A stretch of DNA of 64,000 nucleotides from Methanospirillum hungatei JF-1 (GTDB taxonomy: Archaea; Halobacteriota; Methanomicrobia; Methanomicrobiales; Methanospirillaceae): positions 3,012,936 through 3,076,935 of the forward strand of contig NC_007796.1 of the NCBI RefSeq assembly GCF_000013445.1. The letters run 5' to 3'. A program made the position numbers and the translations under genes. How positions within the stretch are numbered: position 1 is the stretch's first letter; each line of letters opens with the position of its first letter. The notes beneath the pieces are model-generated. The model saw only the letters and a program-made list of their open reading frames with translations. It was not told the origin of the DNA and did not search any database. This document shows positions 53,230 through 62,331 of the stretch, one piece after another.

Positions 53230-53940
53230 TTATTCTCCATTTTCACTCCAATATCCCTGCTCCTCAACCTTCCGGATAAAGGTCTCCTCATCCGGAATCC
53301 TGTTCTGAAGATCTGTGACAGATTCCCGCAAGCGGGAGAGTATTTCTCGTATCAACTCTGAATCCGGCTCATCAAGAAGATCCATATCCGCAATTTGGTC
53401 AAGCTCATCCCAGGGGATGGTCGGGAGTGTCATTCTCATCTCCGGAGAAACGAGCTGTGCTATTCGTGAAAGGCGGATTACCTGATACACCAATCCATCA
53501 TGAATTAATCTTCTGGATACCGAATCAGGAGCGTTTTCTTCCTCGTTGTTCACATATACCCGTTCAATAGAACGAATATAGAGCAGAATATCAAGAAGGT
53601 GCGAGATCTGCCGGTAGGTTGGCTTTAAGTTATTCAGCATCCCTATCCGGCGGATGTAGTTTTCACCTGCCTCAACCTGCTTTCTATCAGCAATATCCAC
53701 CTTTCTCTCAAAGATCTTCTCCATCTCTTCGATCATCTCATGGTACGTAAAGAGATCCGGGTGAAACCCTGACTCATACGTGATCATGATGTCTATATCA
53801 CTGTCAGGCCGGAGAGTCCCTGTGCTGGCTGATCCAAAAAAGGAAAACGTGGAGATATGATGACGTGTGCAGAAATCAGTGATCTGGTCTTCTGTAATCG
53901 GAAGCCCATCAGGAATAATCGGCCGATGTATCAATGTCAT
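53230..53940 (-). CDS. MNT-type nucleotidyltransferase fused to HepT-like domain
   Basis: From ATG 53940 the protein has 236 residues. The first 100 are a minimal nucleotidyltransferase of the MntA antitoxin type (FGSASTGTLRPDSDIDIMI, with the third acidic residue in ERKVDIADRKQ). The rest is a helical DUF86/HepT-like domain (ISHLLDILLYIRSIERVYV). HepT toxins usually carry R-x4-6-H-x-Y; this motif is not visible near IPWDELDQIADMDLLDE. A single-chain MNT-HepT with a degenerate toxin half is inferred. Confidence 0.8.
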   Translation of the reverse strand: MTLIHRPIIPDGLPITEDQITDFCTRHHISTFSFFGSASTGTLRPDSDIDIMITYESGFHPDLFTYHEMIEEMEKIFERKVDIADRKQVEAGENYIRRIGMLNNLKPTYRQISHLLDILLYIRSIERVYVNNEEENAPDSVSRRLIHDGLVYQVIRLSRIAQLVSPEMRMTLPTIPWDELDQIADMDLLDEPDSELIREILSRLRESVTDLQNRIPDEETFIRKVEEQGYWSENGE

Positions 53941-54069
53941 GTTAATTCTCCATTTCGGGAAACAGGATATATGCGCAAGAGTGGTCTGCCATATCACATA
54001 CACAGGGGAAAGAGATATTTCTCCCCGGAATACCCCGCTCATAACGAAAAGGGAGCAGGGTTCAGGTAA

Positions 54070-54900
54070 TTACCGACTGCTCAACTGCCCGGAGAGAGGG
54101 AAATAGAACGTCACCAATGCAAAGACCAGGAGGTAGATGAACGATATCAGGATCTCCGTGCTGCTATAGATGAATTCCAGCCCAAGAGCACTGAAATGAT
54201 CGCCCATTGAGAAGTACCTGAGCCCGTTTGAGAGGTGGGTCAGTGGATTTATGAGAGCAATCTCCTGCAGAACGGGGGGAAGTCCTGCCGATGGAGAGAG
54301 AGCATTAGACGCAAAGAAGACCGGCATTGAGAGAACAGTCGTGACGCCCTGGTACCCTTTCGATGATGATGTTTTGAATGCAACATAGAGTGAGACACAG
54401 AGCACCGCTGCTGAAAAGACAGCAACAAAGAGGACCATGCCGACGAGTGAGATGAGCACTCCACCAAAGTTCTCTCCGGAGAAGAACGTGACACCAAGGA
54501 CTATCCCGAAGACGATGATGATAACCGTCTGAATCAGTGACTTTGTGACTGATGAGAGGGATATCCCGATGATCAGATCACGCCTCGGCATTGGGCTGGC
54601 CATGATCTCCCGGAGAATTCCCCAATTCTTGTCAAAGAGCACTGAGAATCCCCCGTACAGATTCGCAAAGAGAATGGTAGCAGCAATCATCCCCGGACAC
54701 ATGAAAGTAGGGTAATCATAGGAGATCATCCCAGCCGGAGCAGAACCACAACCAAGAATACGTTCAAAATTTCCTGCCATCCCAAGACCGAAGAGAGCAA
54801 GCCAGAGGATAGAATGAAGCATCGAGGTGAAGAGTTGATCCTTGAATCTGACATACCGGCGAATATCCCGTTTGAATACCGCAATAAATCCTGAAACCAT
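54070..54900 (-). CDS. ABC-2-type transporter permease
   Basis: This 276-aa protein has six membrane helices and the ABC-2 membrane domain signature (LREIMASPMPRRDLIIGISL, and LPPVLQEIALINPLTHLSNG). It would export drugs, polysaccharides or lipids together with an ATPase. ATG 54900 is preferred; GTG 54909 is possible. The ATPase gene just upstream survives only as a fragment, so the permease is orphaned unless another ATPase serves it. Confidence 0.88.
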   Translation of the reverse strand: MVSGFIAVFKRDIRRYVRFKDQLFTSMLHSILWLALFGLGMAGNFERILGCGSAPAGMISYDYPTFMCPGMIAATILFANLYGGFSVLFDKNWGILREIMASPMPRRDLIIGISLSSVTKSLIQTVIIIVFGIVLGVTFFSGENFGGVLISLVGMVLFVAVFSAAVLCVSLYVAFKTSSSKGYQGVTTVLSMPVFFASNALSPSAGLPPVLQEIALINPLTHLSNGLRYFSMGDHFSALGLEFIYSSTEILISFIYLLVFALVTFYFPLSGQLSSR

Positions 54901-54911
54901 ATCGATCACTG

Positions 54912-55079
54912 TTAGTCCCGGATCTCCGTTCCGGTGAAGTGCATATAGACATCATCCATCGTGGGTTTCTTCAGACTGACCGTTTAGATCTTCTTGATCT
55001 TGTTTGTATCGGTGACTGTCAGATTTACGTCAACGAGCAGTTTCATCTCGAGTTTTTCCAGAACTTTATAGATGCATGG
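54912..55079 (-). pseudogene. Remnant of an ABC transporter ATPase gene
   Basis: The minus strand encodes only the C-terminal ~55 residues of a DrrA/NatA-type ATPase: a stretch with KVLEKLEMKLLVDVNLTVTD, a TAA stop at 54984-54986, then in the same frame TVSLKKPTMDDVYMHFTGTE and a final IRD. The ending fits the family (KPTLDDVF-like). The P-loop, signature and Walker B parts are absent upstream, so the gene is truncated and carries a stop codon. Confidence 0.75.
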
Positions 55080-55312
55080 TAAAAACAGGAAATTATGTAG
55101 GTATCAATGGGCATAATCAATATCAGAAGTTAAACAATAGTCCATGAAAGAGTTGGATAAATAATGTATTATCTTGATTCCAATATGGTCATCTGTGCAT
55201 CAGGTGACTCTGGAAGGTGATTGGTGTAGATCTGTTATTTCCAAACAAAATATATGAGCAATATGAAAAGTTAAGAAATAACCGTAATTCGCAAGAACAT
55301 TTTTAAGAAGAA

Positions 55313-55397
55313 TGCGAGGGAAGCGATTTGAACGCTCGAACGCCTTCGCGACAAGGCCCTCAACCTTGCTCCTTTGACCTGGCTCGGATACCCTCGC
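55313..55397 (-). tRNA. tRNA-Leu (anticodon GAG)
   Basis: The minus-strand sequence folds into a class II tRNA of 85 nt. The acceptor stem is GCGAGGG/CCCTCGC with discriminator A, the D-arm lies around gagccaggtc, and the anticodon stem is CAAGG/CCTTG with loop TTGAGGG giving GAG. A long variable arm (about tcgcgaaggcgttcga) and a T-arm with TTCAAAT complete it. CCA is not encoded. No intron is seen. Decodes CUC/CUU. Confidence 0.92.
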
Positions 55398-55558
55398 TCA
55401 ATGAACAATAATTGCACCGTATTACCGGAGATCAGAATGTATCCTGAACATCGGGTCTCTGTGCCTGAATAAGGTCGATGTAGTACGTAAAGAACTTATC
55501 TATTCCACTCGCGGAGAAGACCCACTGTCTAATACCAATGAAGAACAGAAAAAGATCT

Positions 55559-56056
55559 ATGTGGTCTGCGATTCTCGGTTGGTTTGAAGATTCCCCGTCA
55601 CAAACACGGGTCGTCAGGTTTCTTCTCGAAAACGGATTCGGAGTAAATCAGGACGGGAAAATCGCATGTAATACCATCGCGGTGGCAGCGACGCAGGTTG
55701 CCGCCAAACTCCATGTTGACCGGAGGGTCGTCGAAGCCACTGCCCGCCGCATCCTCACCTCACCCTTTCGGGACATCTTCATAAACATGCGGGCCACCCC
55801 GGATCTCTCCGTCATTGCTGAGAGTCTCTCCCTCTCTGTCATCACCGTTATACCTCAGGACGCGAGCAGGCCGGGTATCGTAGATGCCTGCATTCACATA
55901 CTCTCATCCCACAACATAGGCCTGCGGCAGGTTTTTGTCACTGATCCCCACCTCTCTGAAGAGCCGCGCCTGGTTATTATCGCTGAAGGAAAAATGCCCC
56001 CCGGAGTCATCGATGAGCTCAGGGAGTTACCGGTTGTAAAGCGACTCATTCTATGA
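55559..56056 (+). CDS. ACT-domain amino-acid metabolism regulator (COG2150-like)
   Basis: From ATG 55559 the protein has 165 residues: an N-terminal helical domain opening MWSAILGWFEDSPSQTRVV with an HTH-like segment (VAAKLHVDRRVVEATARRIL), then an ACT domain (SLSLSVITVIPQDASRPGIV, with ILSSHNIGLRQV). Archaeal proteins of this build are annotated as predicted amino-acid regulators. The start 55538 adds seven residues. It converges with the HD gene, overlapping by 6 nt. Confidence 0.8.
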   Translation: MWSAILGWFEDSPSQTRVVRFLLENGFGVNQDGKIACNTIAVAATQVAAKLHVDRRVVEATARRILTSPFRDIFINMRATPDLSVIAESLSLSVITVIPQDASRPGIVDACIHILSSHNIGLRQVFVTDPHLSEEPRLVIIAEGKMPPGVIDELRELPVVKRLIL

Positions 56057-56578
56057 AGATTCTGGATCAGGCGTTTTCAGCCGCTCCAGTTCATTCGCCA
56101 GTGCAAGAAACCGTTCCCTGATCGGCTCATCAAACCGTTCCAACGATGATTTAAACTCTTCATCGCTTATCACCCGGGTTCCTTTCACGAGGTTATCAGC
56201 ATGAGCCACAATCTTCTCCTCCAGCGTTTCAGGAATCCGATCAACAGCAGAAAGCCCGAACCCTGCCCGTTCGTCAGCCTGAAGACCGGCCCCGATATGC
56301 CGCTCAACAATTCGGCAGAGAGGCTCATCAAACCCAAGTGACCGGCAGATAATCCCTCCTTCATCAGCATGGCCCATCCCATGAGTCCTGGACCGGCCGA
56401 TGTCATGAAGGATCGCTCCTGCAGCAACTAATTGCGTGTCTACTATTCTTCCTGCACCGGTAATGTCAGATGCAATCCGGACAGCAACATCACGAACAAC
56501 ACGGCAATGCTCAATGACTCCGGGATCACACCCGGCCTCGTTAAGAAAAGATAAATATTCGTCTCCCGGACTACACAT
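56051..56578 (-). CDS. HD-domain phosphohydrolase (HDIG type)
   Basis: This 175-aa protein is an HD hydrolase with metal ligands in HCRVV (first His), GAILHDIGRS (HD) and the following HGMGHADEGG region, then VERHIGAG and IVAHADNLV. It resembles the small HDIG family of archaea that hydrolyse phosphate esters; the substrate is unknown. The ATG at 56578 overlaps the end of the tfe gene by 8 nt, so the two are translationally coupled. The upstream extension to 56623 lies wholly inside tfe. Confidence 0.85.
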   Translation of the reverse strand: MCSPGDEYLSFLNEAGCDPGVIEHCRVVRDVAVRIASDITGAGRIVDTQLVAAGAILHDIGRSRTHGMGHADEGGIICRSLGFDEPLCRIVERHIGAGLQADERAGFGLSAVDRIPETLEEKIVAHADNLVKGTRVISDEEFKSSLERFDEPIRERFLALANELERLKTPDPESS

Positions 56579-57095
56579 GACCGAGATTCTCTTCAATACG
56601 TGCAATACGTTTCTGCAGAGCATTCACCAGCAGGTCATTGTCAAAATGAACCATCTTGTTTTCACATTCCTGACAGACAAACTGTGAATCCATTGCATCC
56701 GAAAATGTGATGGTGTTTCCGCAGTTCGGACAGTTATAGAATGCGTTCTCACTCTCGTATTTGTACCGCTTACGAAGTTTTTCCAGAATTATCTCAAGAT
56801 CCTTTGAGACTGAATCATACATATTGTCCAGTTCAAGTTCCCAGAGATAGGTCAGCCAGCCGGTCTCATTATTTTTTATTCTGCGATATTTTGCCAGCCG
56901 GTGTTCATACAGAGTGTACAAGGTATTCCGGACTGAGTTCAGGTTTATCTTTGTGACCTCTGCAAGTTCTTCATCACTATATTCCTTATCTGTCGGAAAC
57001 CGTCGGATGAGTTCAATTCCCTCATCCCCAATCATTCGGTGAAGGTATGCAAAAATAGCCTTGTCAGCCAGTATCTCCTCGTGGGAAGCCATCAC
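56571..57095 (-). CDS. tfe: Transcription factor E (TFIIE-alpha homologue)
   Basis: This 174-aa archaeal TFE has an N-terminal winged helix (PTDKEYSDEELAEVTKINLN, then NSVRNTLYTLYEHRLAKYRR), a coiled linker and a C-terminal zinc ribbon (CPNC near 120 and CQEC near 140). It helps open the promoter with RNA polymerase, TBP and TFB. Start is ATG 57095 or 57092, overlapping the stop of the ATP-grasp gene. The length is normal. Confidence 0.95.
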   Translation of the reverse strand: MMASHEEILADKAIFAYLHRMIGDEGIELIRRFPTDKEYSDEELAEVTKINLNSVRNTLYTLYEHRLAKYRRIKNNETGWLTYLWELELDNMYDSVSKDLEIILEKLRKRYKYESENAFYNCPNCGNTITFSDAMDSQFVCQECENKMVHFDNDLLVNALQKRIARIEENLGHV

Positions 57096-58192
57096 CGTAT
57101 ATATTGCCCCACTACCCTGATAGTAGTATCCAGTGCTCTTTGTGCAGACGCTGGATCAGGCCCGGATCCATACACGCTGATAACCGCACTTCCTTCTTCA
57201 AATGAGGCGGGGGGGACAGGAATGTCGGCAACTCCCGGAGCAAGGAAGGAGAGATCATCCAGAACGGCGCATTGCCGGTCAGCAAACAGAATCCGGCGGA
57301 GTGCATACTGCTTTGGAATCGGCATCGCATCAGGCAGAACTCCCTGACAGGCATCCAGGTGTATTTGTACCAGATTTATTCCGGTAGCAGCCTCGATGGT
57401 ATCAAGGGTTGCAACAAACCGGGGGTTGAGCTCAATTGCATAGACCTCGCTATCGCTGACCATGAAATCAATCCCAAGAATACCAAGACACCCGGACGCT
57501 GCTGCTGCTCGTTCTGCATAGGAGATCATCTGATCCTTTAGCGGATGGTCAAAAGGGGTCAGAGAGCCGGCGTATCCGAACCTGTACTGGCCTTCACCCC
57601 GGAGAATCTGACGATTTACCGCAAGTGCCTGTGCCCGGCCACATCCGGCAACAACACAGACCGATGCAGGAATTCCCTGCACTATCCTCTGCAGTAGGAA
57701 CGGCTCATCCGGAAAGGCCTCTTTCCATACATCGATATCCGCCTGGGAACTGACTACGGTATTACGCCATCCCCCTGAACCGGAGAGTGGTTTGAGCATT
57801 GCCGGGAACTCTCCTGGCCCTGCAAGCGGAGGAACCGGAATAGCAAGTTCTGAGAACCATTCCTGCACAAACCCCTTGTTCAGAAACTGTCGCGCCGTAT
57901 GAGCATCGGTCCCGAAGACCGGAGCGGGAAGATTCTCAAGTGTCTCAGCCCCGGAAGTTGGAATTATCGCATCGATGGCATACCTCCCGCATATATCCCT
58001 GATACAGATGGGGAGCTCTGCCAGCTCCTCAAACGGCATGCAGCAGACCGTATGTTTCCGGAGATCAGCATCACAGAAATGATCAACCGCACAGACCTCA
58101 TACCCGGCCCGACTGGCAGACAACACAACATGCCGGGTCGAGAACCCGGCCACGAGAATCCGCTTCAGAGTTCTTCCACCGTCTTTCCGCAT
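57092..58192 (-). CDS. ATP-grasp carboligase (COG2232-type)
   Basis: This 366-aa protein has an N-terminal nucleotide-like fold ([20 protein letters not shown]), then an ATP-grasp domain with [19 protein letters not shown] as the lysine/glycine loop and [20 protein letters not shown] supplying the metal-binding Glu-x-Asn. The family includes predicted carboligases related to biotin carboxylase; a role in methanogen cofactor synthesis (for example MfnD-like amide formation) is possible but not shown. It overlaps trm56 upstream and tfe downstream. Confidence 0.85.
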
Positions 58193-58680
58193 GGATTCGG
58201 AAACACCCGGACCTTGGCCCCCGGAAACTCACGATGGAGTGCATTTGGAGCGATATGATCAAGGAACACCGCAAGCCCTGCAATCTCGGAGTGCGGCTGG
58301 TTCGTGACCGCAACGTTATAATCTGCCATCTGGTAGAGATCCCCTGGAACCTTTTCTGCACCGACAATGACCAGGATCTTCTCCTTTGTCCTGATCTCCT
58401 CCTCAACATCAGGCAGGTTCAGGCCAAACATGGTAAGATGGACCACAACCCCGCCATCCTGTTTCCACCTCTTAATACACGAATTCCACCCGACCTTATC
58501 TTCGACAAAGAACTCGCCACCAAACCGGTCGGCAACATCCCGGATACTTGTCACAACACCGCGGTCATCTGCAGCAATATACATCCCGTCTGCACCAAGA
58601 GCCCGTGCCGTAAGGCCAACATGGGTGGTAACCCGCATATCCCGCTGGGGCCGGTGACCAATCCTCAGAACTACTATCAT
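58165..58680 (-). CDS. trm56: tRNA (cytidine(56)-2'-O)-methyltransferase aTrm56
   Basis: This 171-aa SPOUT-family enzyme methylates the ribose of C56 in the T-loop of archaeal tRNAs using SAM. The opening [20 protein letters not shown], then ARALGADG, and the knotted SAM site ([20 protein letters not shown], then [18 protein letters not shown]) are diagnostic. The ATG at 58680 overlaps the wHTH gene stop by 4 nt. The adjacency with other translation or transcription genes is typical of a core housekeeping operon. Confidence 0.95.
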
Positions 58681-58994
58681 TTCTTCTCCTCTCCGGAGGG
58701 CCTGTACCTGATTACTCCACCTGATAATTCAAGCCCGTCTGAAAATATATCTGCCATCTGATGTCTGAGCACAATCTCCTCCGTCGAGCAGGCACGCCAG
58801 GCATTATCCCGAATATCCACGAGACAATACCGCTTCAGCCGCGCCAGTGACGCATTGACGATATCCTGGGCATACCCGGTCTGTTCAATAAGTGTCTCAC
58901 AGGTACACCCTGGATTTCCTAGTATAAGATGATATAATGTCCAGTCGATATCCTCGTCTCTCACTATTCCCACATATTTACTCTCAACTGCCAT
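58677..58994 (-). CDS. Winged-helix protein upstream of trm56
   Basis: From ATG 58994 the protein has 105 residues with an HTH/winged-helix pattern: [20 protein letters not shown], then [20 protein letters not shown]. It is a predicted DNA-binding regulator or tRNA-processing helper; no ligand domain is present. Its 4-nt overlap with trm56 indicates cotranscription. The longer frame to 59273 is a shadow of the divergent SIMPL gene. Confidence 0.8.
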
Positions 58995-59045
58995 GAGTAC
59001 TTCCCCCGGATAATTACCAACTTTGTTGAAGTCACAGGAAAAGGT

Positions 59046-59822
59046 ATGAAGATAGCATTCAACTCTGATGGTATGCACAGTCACGCACGTATCACCGGCC
59101 TGGTGCTCATCCTCCTGATCACCAGTATGATGTCCGTCAGTGCCACGGAGACAAAAGACGATGGCATCCCGCTCATTCATGTCACCGGAAGCGGAACCAT
59201 CAAGGCGACCCCTGACCGGGTTCAGATTGAACTCACCGTTGTGACTAAGAATCCGGATGTAAAGGCGGCACAAAAGGAGAATGCACGGAAGATGGAAACC
59301 GTCATGTCAGCACTTCGTGATCCCTCCAAGGGGAACCTGACCGGACGGGAGATTGGCACTACCTCTTACTACATCTCTGAAGTATACTACCCGGATGACA
59401 CCCTCAAAGCAAAATACGGCGATAATATCACCATCTACCAGGTATCAAACACCATCTCCATCGAGACAGAGAAGATTGACCGGGTTGGAGATCTCATTGA
59501 CCTTGCCGTTGCAGCAGGTGCAAACTCCGTAAGCTCCCTGCAGTTTACCCTAAGTCAGCAGAAGACCGCAGAGCTTCGAAAAGAGGCACTTGCCATCGCC
59601 GTGAAGAAAGCACAGGCAGATGCTGAGACCGTGATGGCTGCCATGGGCAAGTCACTTGGAGATGTTCACGAAGTTACCGTGGATGAAAGTTACCAGCCGC
59701 CGGTCTATTACAACCAGGACTCCCGATCTGTGCAGATGGCCGCTGGAGCTCCGTCAACTCCTATAGAACCGGGGTCGGTTGAAGTAACTGCACGGGTTAC
59801 CACAGGATACCGGATCCTTTGA
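59046..59822 (+). CDS. SIMPL/DUF541 exported protein
   Basis: This 258-aa protein has a signal peptide (about 10-33) and the SIMPL (DUF541) domain: IHVTGSGTIKATPDRVQIEL, a long helix with KVDRV-like IDRVGDLIDLAVAAGAN, then SVSSLQFTLSQQKTAELRK and a conserved VEVTARVTTGYRI ending. The family forms oligomeric periplasmic or surface assemblies of unclear role. ATG 59046 follows ggaaaaggt. It is divergent from the wHTH gene. Confidence 0.88.
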   Translation: MKIAFNSDGMHSHARITGLVLILLITSMMSVSATETKDDGIPLIHVTGSGTIKATPDRVQIELTVVTKNPDVKAAQKENARKMETVMSALRDPSKGNLTGREIGTTSYYISEVYYPDDTLKAKYGDNITIYQVSNTISIETEKIDRVGDLIDLAVAAGANSVSSLQFTLSQQKTAELRKEALAIAVKKAQADAETVMAAMGKSLGDVHEVTVDESYQPPVYYNQDSRSVQMAAGAPSTPIEPGSVEVTARVTTGYRIL

Positions 59823-59883
59823 CCGGAAAATCCATACCTGGAAAACCCATAAACCCCTTTTTCTCACAGGTCTTATACGTAAT

Positions 59884-60288
59884 ATGAATGATGAACCCAT
59901 CCCCTTTGCAGTACTCTCTGAAGTTGTGGATAGAATCCTCGAGGACTGTGACGAGGATGTTGTCTGCACCCGGATGCGCCTTACTGCCCTTGATCCTGCG
60001 ATGAGGGATGCTATTGTCGTTTCTGATCTGCTCAATGCCTGGCAGGTCTTCTATTACTTCTTCCAGGAGCAGCCTTTTGACGATGCATTTGAGATTCTTG
60101 CATTCACGCCGGCATCGGTGTTGCCGCAGGGGATATCCATCGGTGAATACCGGGAATGCACTCTCACCTTTGCGGTAACCAACGGCCGGCCAGTTATCAT
60201 CGTCTCTGATGACCTGCAGGAGATGAGACGGTTTTCCGGACCACATGCATACCAGGAAGCAATCAGGTTTATCGATACTGAAGAATAA
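59884..60288 (+). CDS. Conserved hypothetical protein, 134 aa
   Basis: A soluble protein with alternating helices and strands (FAVLSEVVDRILEDCDEDVV, then FEILAFTPASVLPQ and FAVTNGRPVIIVSDDL). No signal peptide or motif is seen. It ends 4 nt before the convergent antiporter gene. No family is recognised with confidence, but codon use and composition are like the core genes around it. Confidence 0.75.
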   Translation: MNDEPIPFAVLSEVVDRILEDCDEDVVCTRMRLTALDPAMRDAIVVSDLLNAWQVFYYFFQEQPFDDAFEILAFTPASVLPQGISIGEYRECTLTFAVTNGRPVIIVSDDLQEMRRFSGPHAYQEAIRFIDTEE

Positions 60289-60292
60289 AAAA

Positions 60293-62278
60293 TCAGGCGG
60301 AAAATGCCCTGATGATATCCTCAGGACTTCCAAGGACCATCACCAGGTCTCCGCCACAGAGCATCTCATCTCCACCCGGACTGACCGTCATCTGTTGACC
60401 TCTCCGGATGGCAACGATCGATACCTGATACGTACTCCGGATCATCGTCTCTTTCAGCATTTTTCCGGCATATTGTGAATCTTCAGCAATCCGGATTGTC
60501 CGCATCTCCACGTCAGGCACTAAAACCCGAAGATCATCAAACGAGTAGGACGGGGTGTTAATACTCCGGAGCATCTGGTATCCACCTGCCCGAATCTCAC
60601 TGACCAGCCGGTCAATCTCGCTTGTCGGTATCAGGTAGGTGTATAAAATCCTGGTAAAGATCTCAACCGCCGTCTCAAACTCCTCTGGGATGACCTCATC
60701 GGCACCAAGATCCATAAGGGTGGCGACCTCTCCCATGTACCTGGTCCTGACGATGATATGAATAGCCGGATTGAGCATCCGTGCCGTCTGGACAATCTGC
60801 TGGGTTCCGAAGGGATCGTTGACGACGATAACCAGAACACGGGCCTTTGCTATCCCGGCCTTTTTCAGCACCTCACCCTGGGCTGCATCCCCAAACATAA
60901 TCGGCTTTCCTTTCGCCTTCTCGTCCCGTACGGTATCAGGATTCATCTCAATGATTCGGTACGGGACACCAGCGATATCTGCTGATCTTGCCACGTTCTT
61001 CCCGTTCAGACCATATCCGACGATGATGATATGATCCTCCGGCCCCTGTTCTTCGGTCTCCTCCACATGGCTCCGGTCGGGCATAATCCGGCAGAGGGGA
61101 GAGGAGAGCGGGGCTGCAATCTTTCCTGACAGACCTATGAGAAGCGGAGCAACGCCCATGGTTACAATTGACACATCAAGGAAGAGCTGAAAGGAGTCCT
61201 GGGCGAAAAATCCAAGCGAGGTTCCGGTTGTCGCAAGGACAAAGGAGAACTCTCCGACCTGAGCAAGGGAGATACCGGTCATCACACAGGCCCTGGGGGC
61301 AAGACCTGCCAGCAGGGATGCAAGAGTTCCGGTCGCATATTTGACTCCGATGACCAGCAGAACCAGTTCTGCGATAATAAGCGGATTTTCAATGAAGAAC
61401 TGAAGGTTAAAGATCATCCCGATGGAAATAAAGAAGAAACTGGTAAACAGATCCCGGAACGGGAGGATACTGGACATCGCATGGGTGCTGTACTCCGACT
61501 CTGATATGATGATACCGGCAAGGAATGCACCAAGGGCCATCGACAGCCCAAACTCACTGGTCAGGTATGCAACGATAAGACAGGTCCCCATAACGATGAA
61601 GAGGAACATCTCACGATTCTTAAGCCTGGCTGCATGAAGAAGAAGGGCCGGGACCACATACTTTGCAGCAACATACACCACCGCAATGATCACAAAACTC
61701 CCGATAAGAAGCCGGGCAAGGGAGACGTCCGTATCTGTCGTGCCGGCAAGGACCGGGGTAATCATGACCATGGGAATGACGATCAGGTCCTGAAAGATGA
61801 GAATACCAAGTGTTGCCCTCCCATGAGGACTATCAACCTCCATCCGGTCAGCAAGCACCTTCATCACGATGGCCGTTGATGACAAGGAGACCAGCATCCC
61901 CCAGAAGAAGGCATGGGCAAGATCCATCCCGGTAATCTGCATAAGGGCGGTGAAGATGACAATGGTAGATAATACCTGAACCACCCCCCCGATAAGGACA
62001 TATCGCCTTGATTTGAAGATCCGTGATACTGAAAACTCAAGACCGATGGTAAATAGCAGAAATATAACCCCGAGTTCTGCAAAAAAACTGATAGACTCTT
62101 CATTAGTGATGAGGCCAAGACCGGACGGTCCTGCCAGAAACCCTGCGATTAAAAAGGCAACGACTGATGGGATCTTCACCCGGTACAGGACGATGAGGAG
62201 GAGGACGGCGATGAGAAAAACCACCACAATCCCGGTAAACAGAGTTGCTAACTGCCCTTCCATGAACTGACCTATCAT
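60293..62278 (-). CDS. CPA2-type cation/proton antiporter with TrkA domains
   Basis: This 661-aa protein has about 12 membrane helices over residues 15-385 (with FLIAGFLAGPSGLGLITNEE and MALGAFLAGIIISESEY). A TrkA_N domain follows (HIIIVGYGLNGKNVARSADI, about 410-530), then a TrkA_C domain near 580-660. The plan is that of KefB/KefC-like antiporters, which exchange K+ or Na+ for protons under control of the cytoplasmic nucleotide-binding domain. Start ATG 62278 is chosen; 62293 and 62263 are possible. It is divergent from the ROK kinase gene. Confidence 0.9.
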   Translation of the reverse strand: MIGQFMEGQLATLFTGIVVVFLIAVLLLIVLYRVKIPSVVAFLIAGFLAGPSGLGLITNEESISFFAELGVIFLLFTIGLEFSVSRIFKSRRYVLIGGVVQVLSTIVIFTALMQITGMDLAHAFFWGMLVSLSSTAIVMKVLADRMEVDSPHGRATLGILIFQDLIVIPMVMITPVLAGTTDTDVSLARLLIGSFVIIAVVYVAAKYVVPALLLHAARLKNREMFLFIVMGTCLIVAYLTSEFGLSMALGAFLAGIIISESEYSTHAMSSILPFRDLFTSFFFISIGMIFNLQFFIENPLIIAELVLLVIGVKYATGTLASLLAGLAPRACVMTGISLAQVGEFSFVLATTGTSLGFFAQDSFQLFLDVSIVTMGVAPLLIGLSGKIAAPLSSPLCRIMPDRSHVEETEEQGPEDHIIIVGYGLNGKNVARSADIAGVPYRIIEMNPDTVRDEKAKGKPIMFGDAAQGEVLKKAGIAKARVLVIVVNDPFGTQQIVQTARMLNPAIHIIVRTRYMGEVATLMDLGADEVIPEEFETAVEIFTRILYTYLIPTSEIDRLVSEIRAGGYQMLRSINTPSYSFDDLRVLVPDVEMRTIRIAEDSQYAGKMLKETMIRSTYQVSIVAIRRGQQMTVSPGGDEMLCGGDLVMVLGSPEDIIRAFSA

Positions 62279-62331
62279 GGCACCTGATACCACTAGGTTC
62301 TTTTCATCATACGGCAGATCATCAGAGGAGC

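Noticed and set aside
58994-59273. N-terminal extension of the wHTH gene
   Set aside because: It runs antisense through the SIMPL gene signal peptide and lacks plausible sequence.
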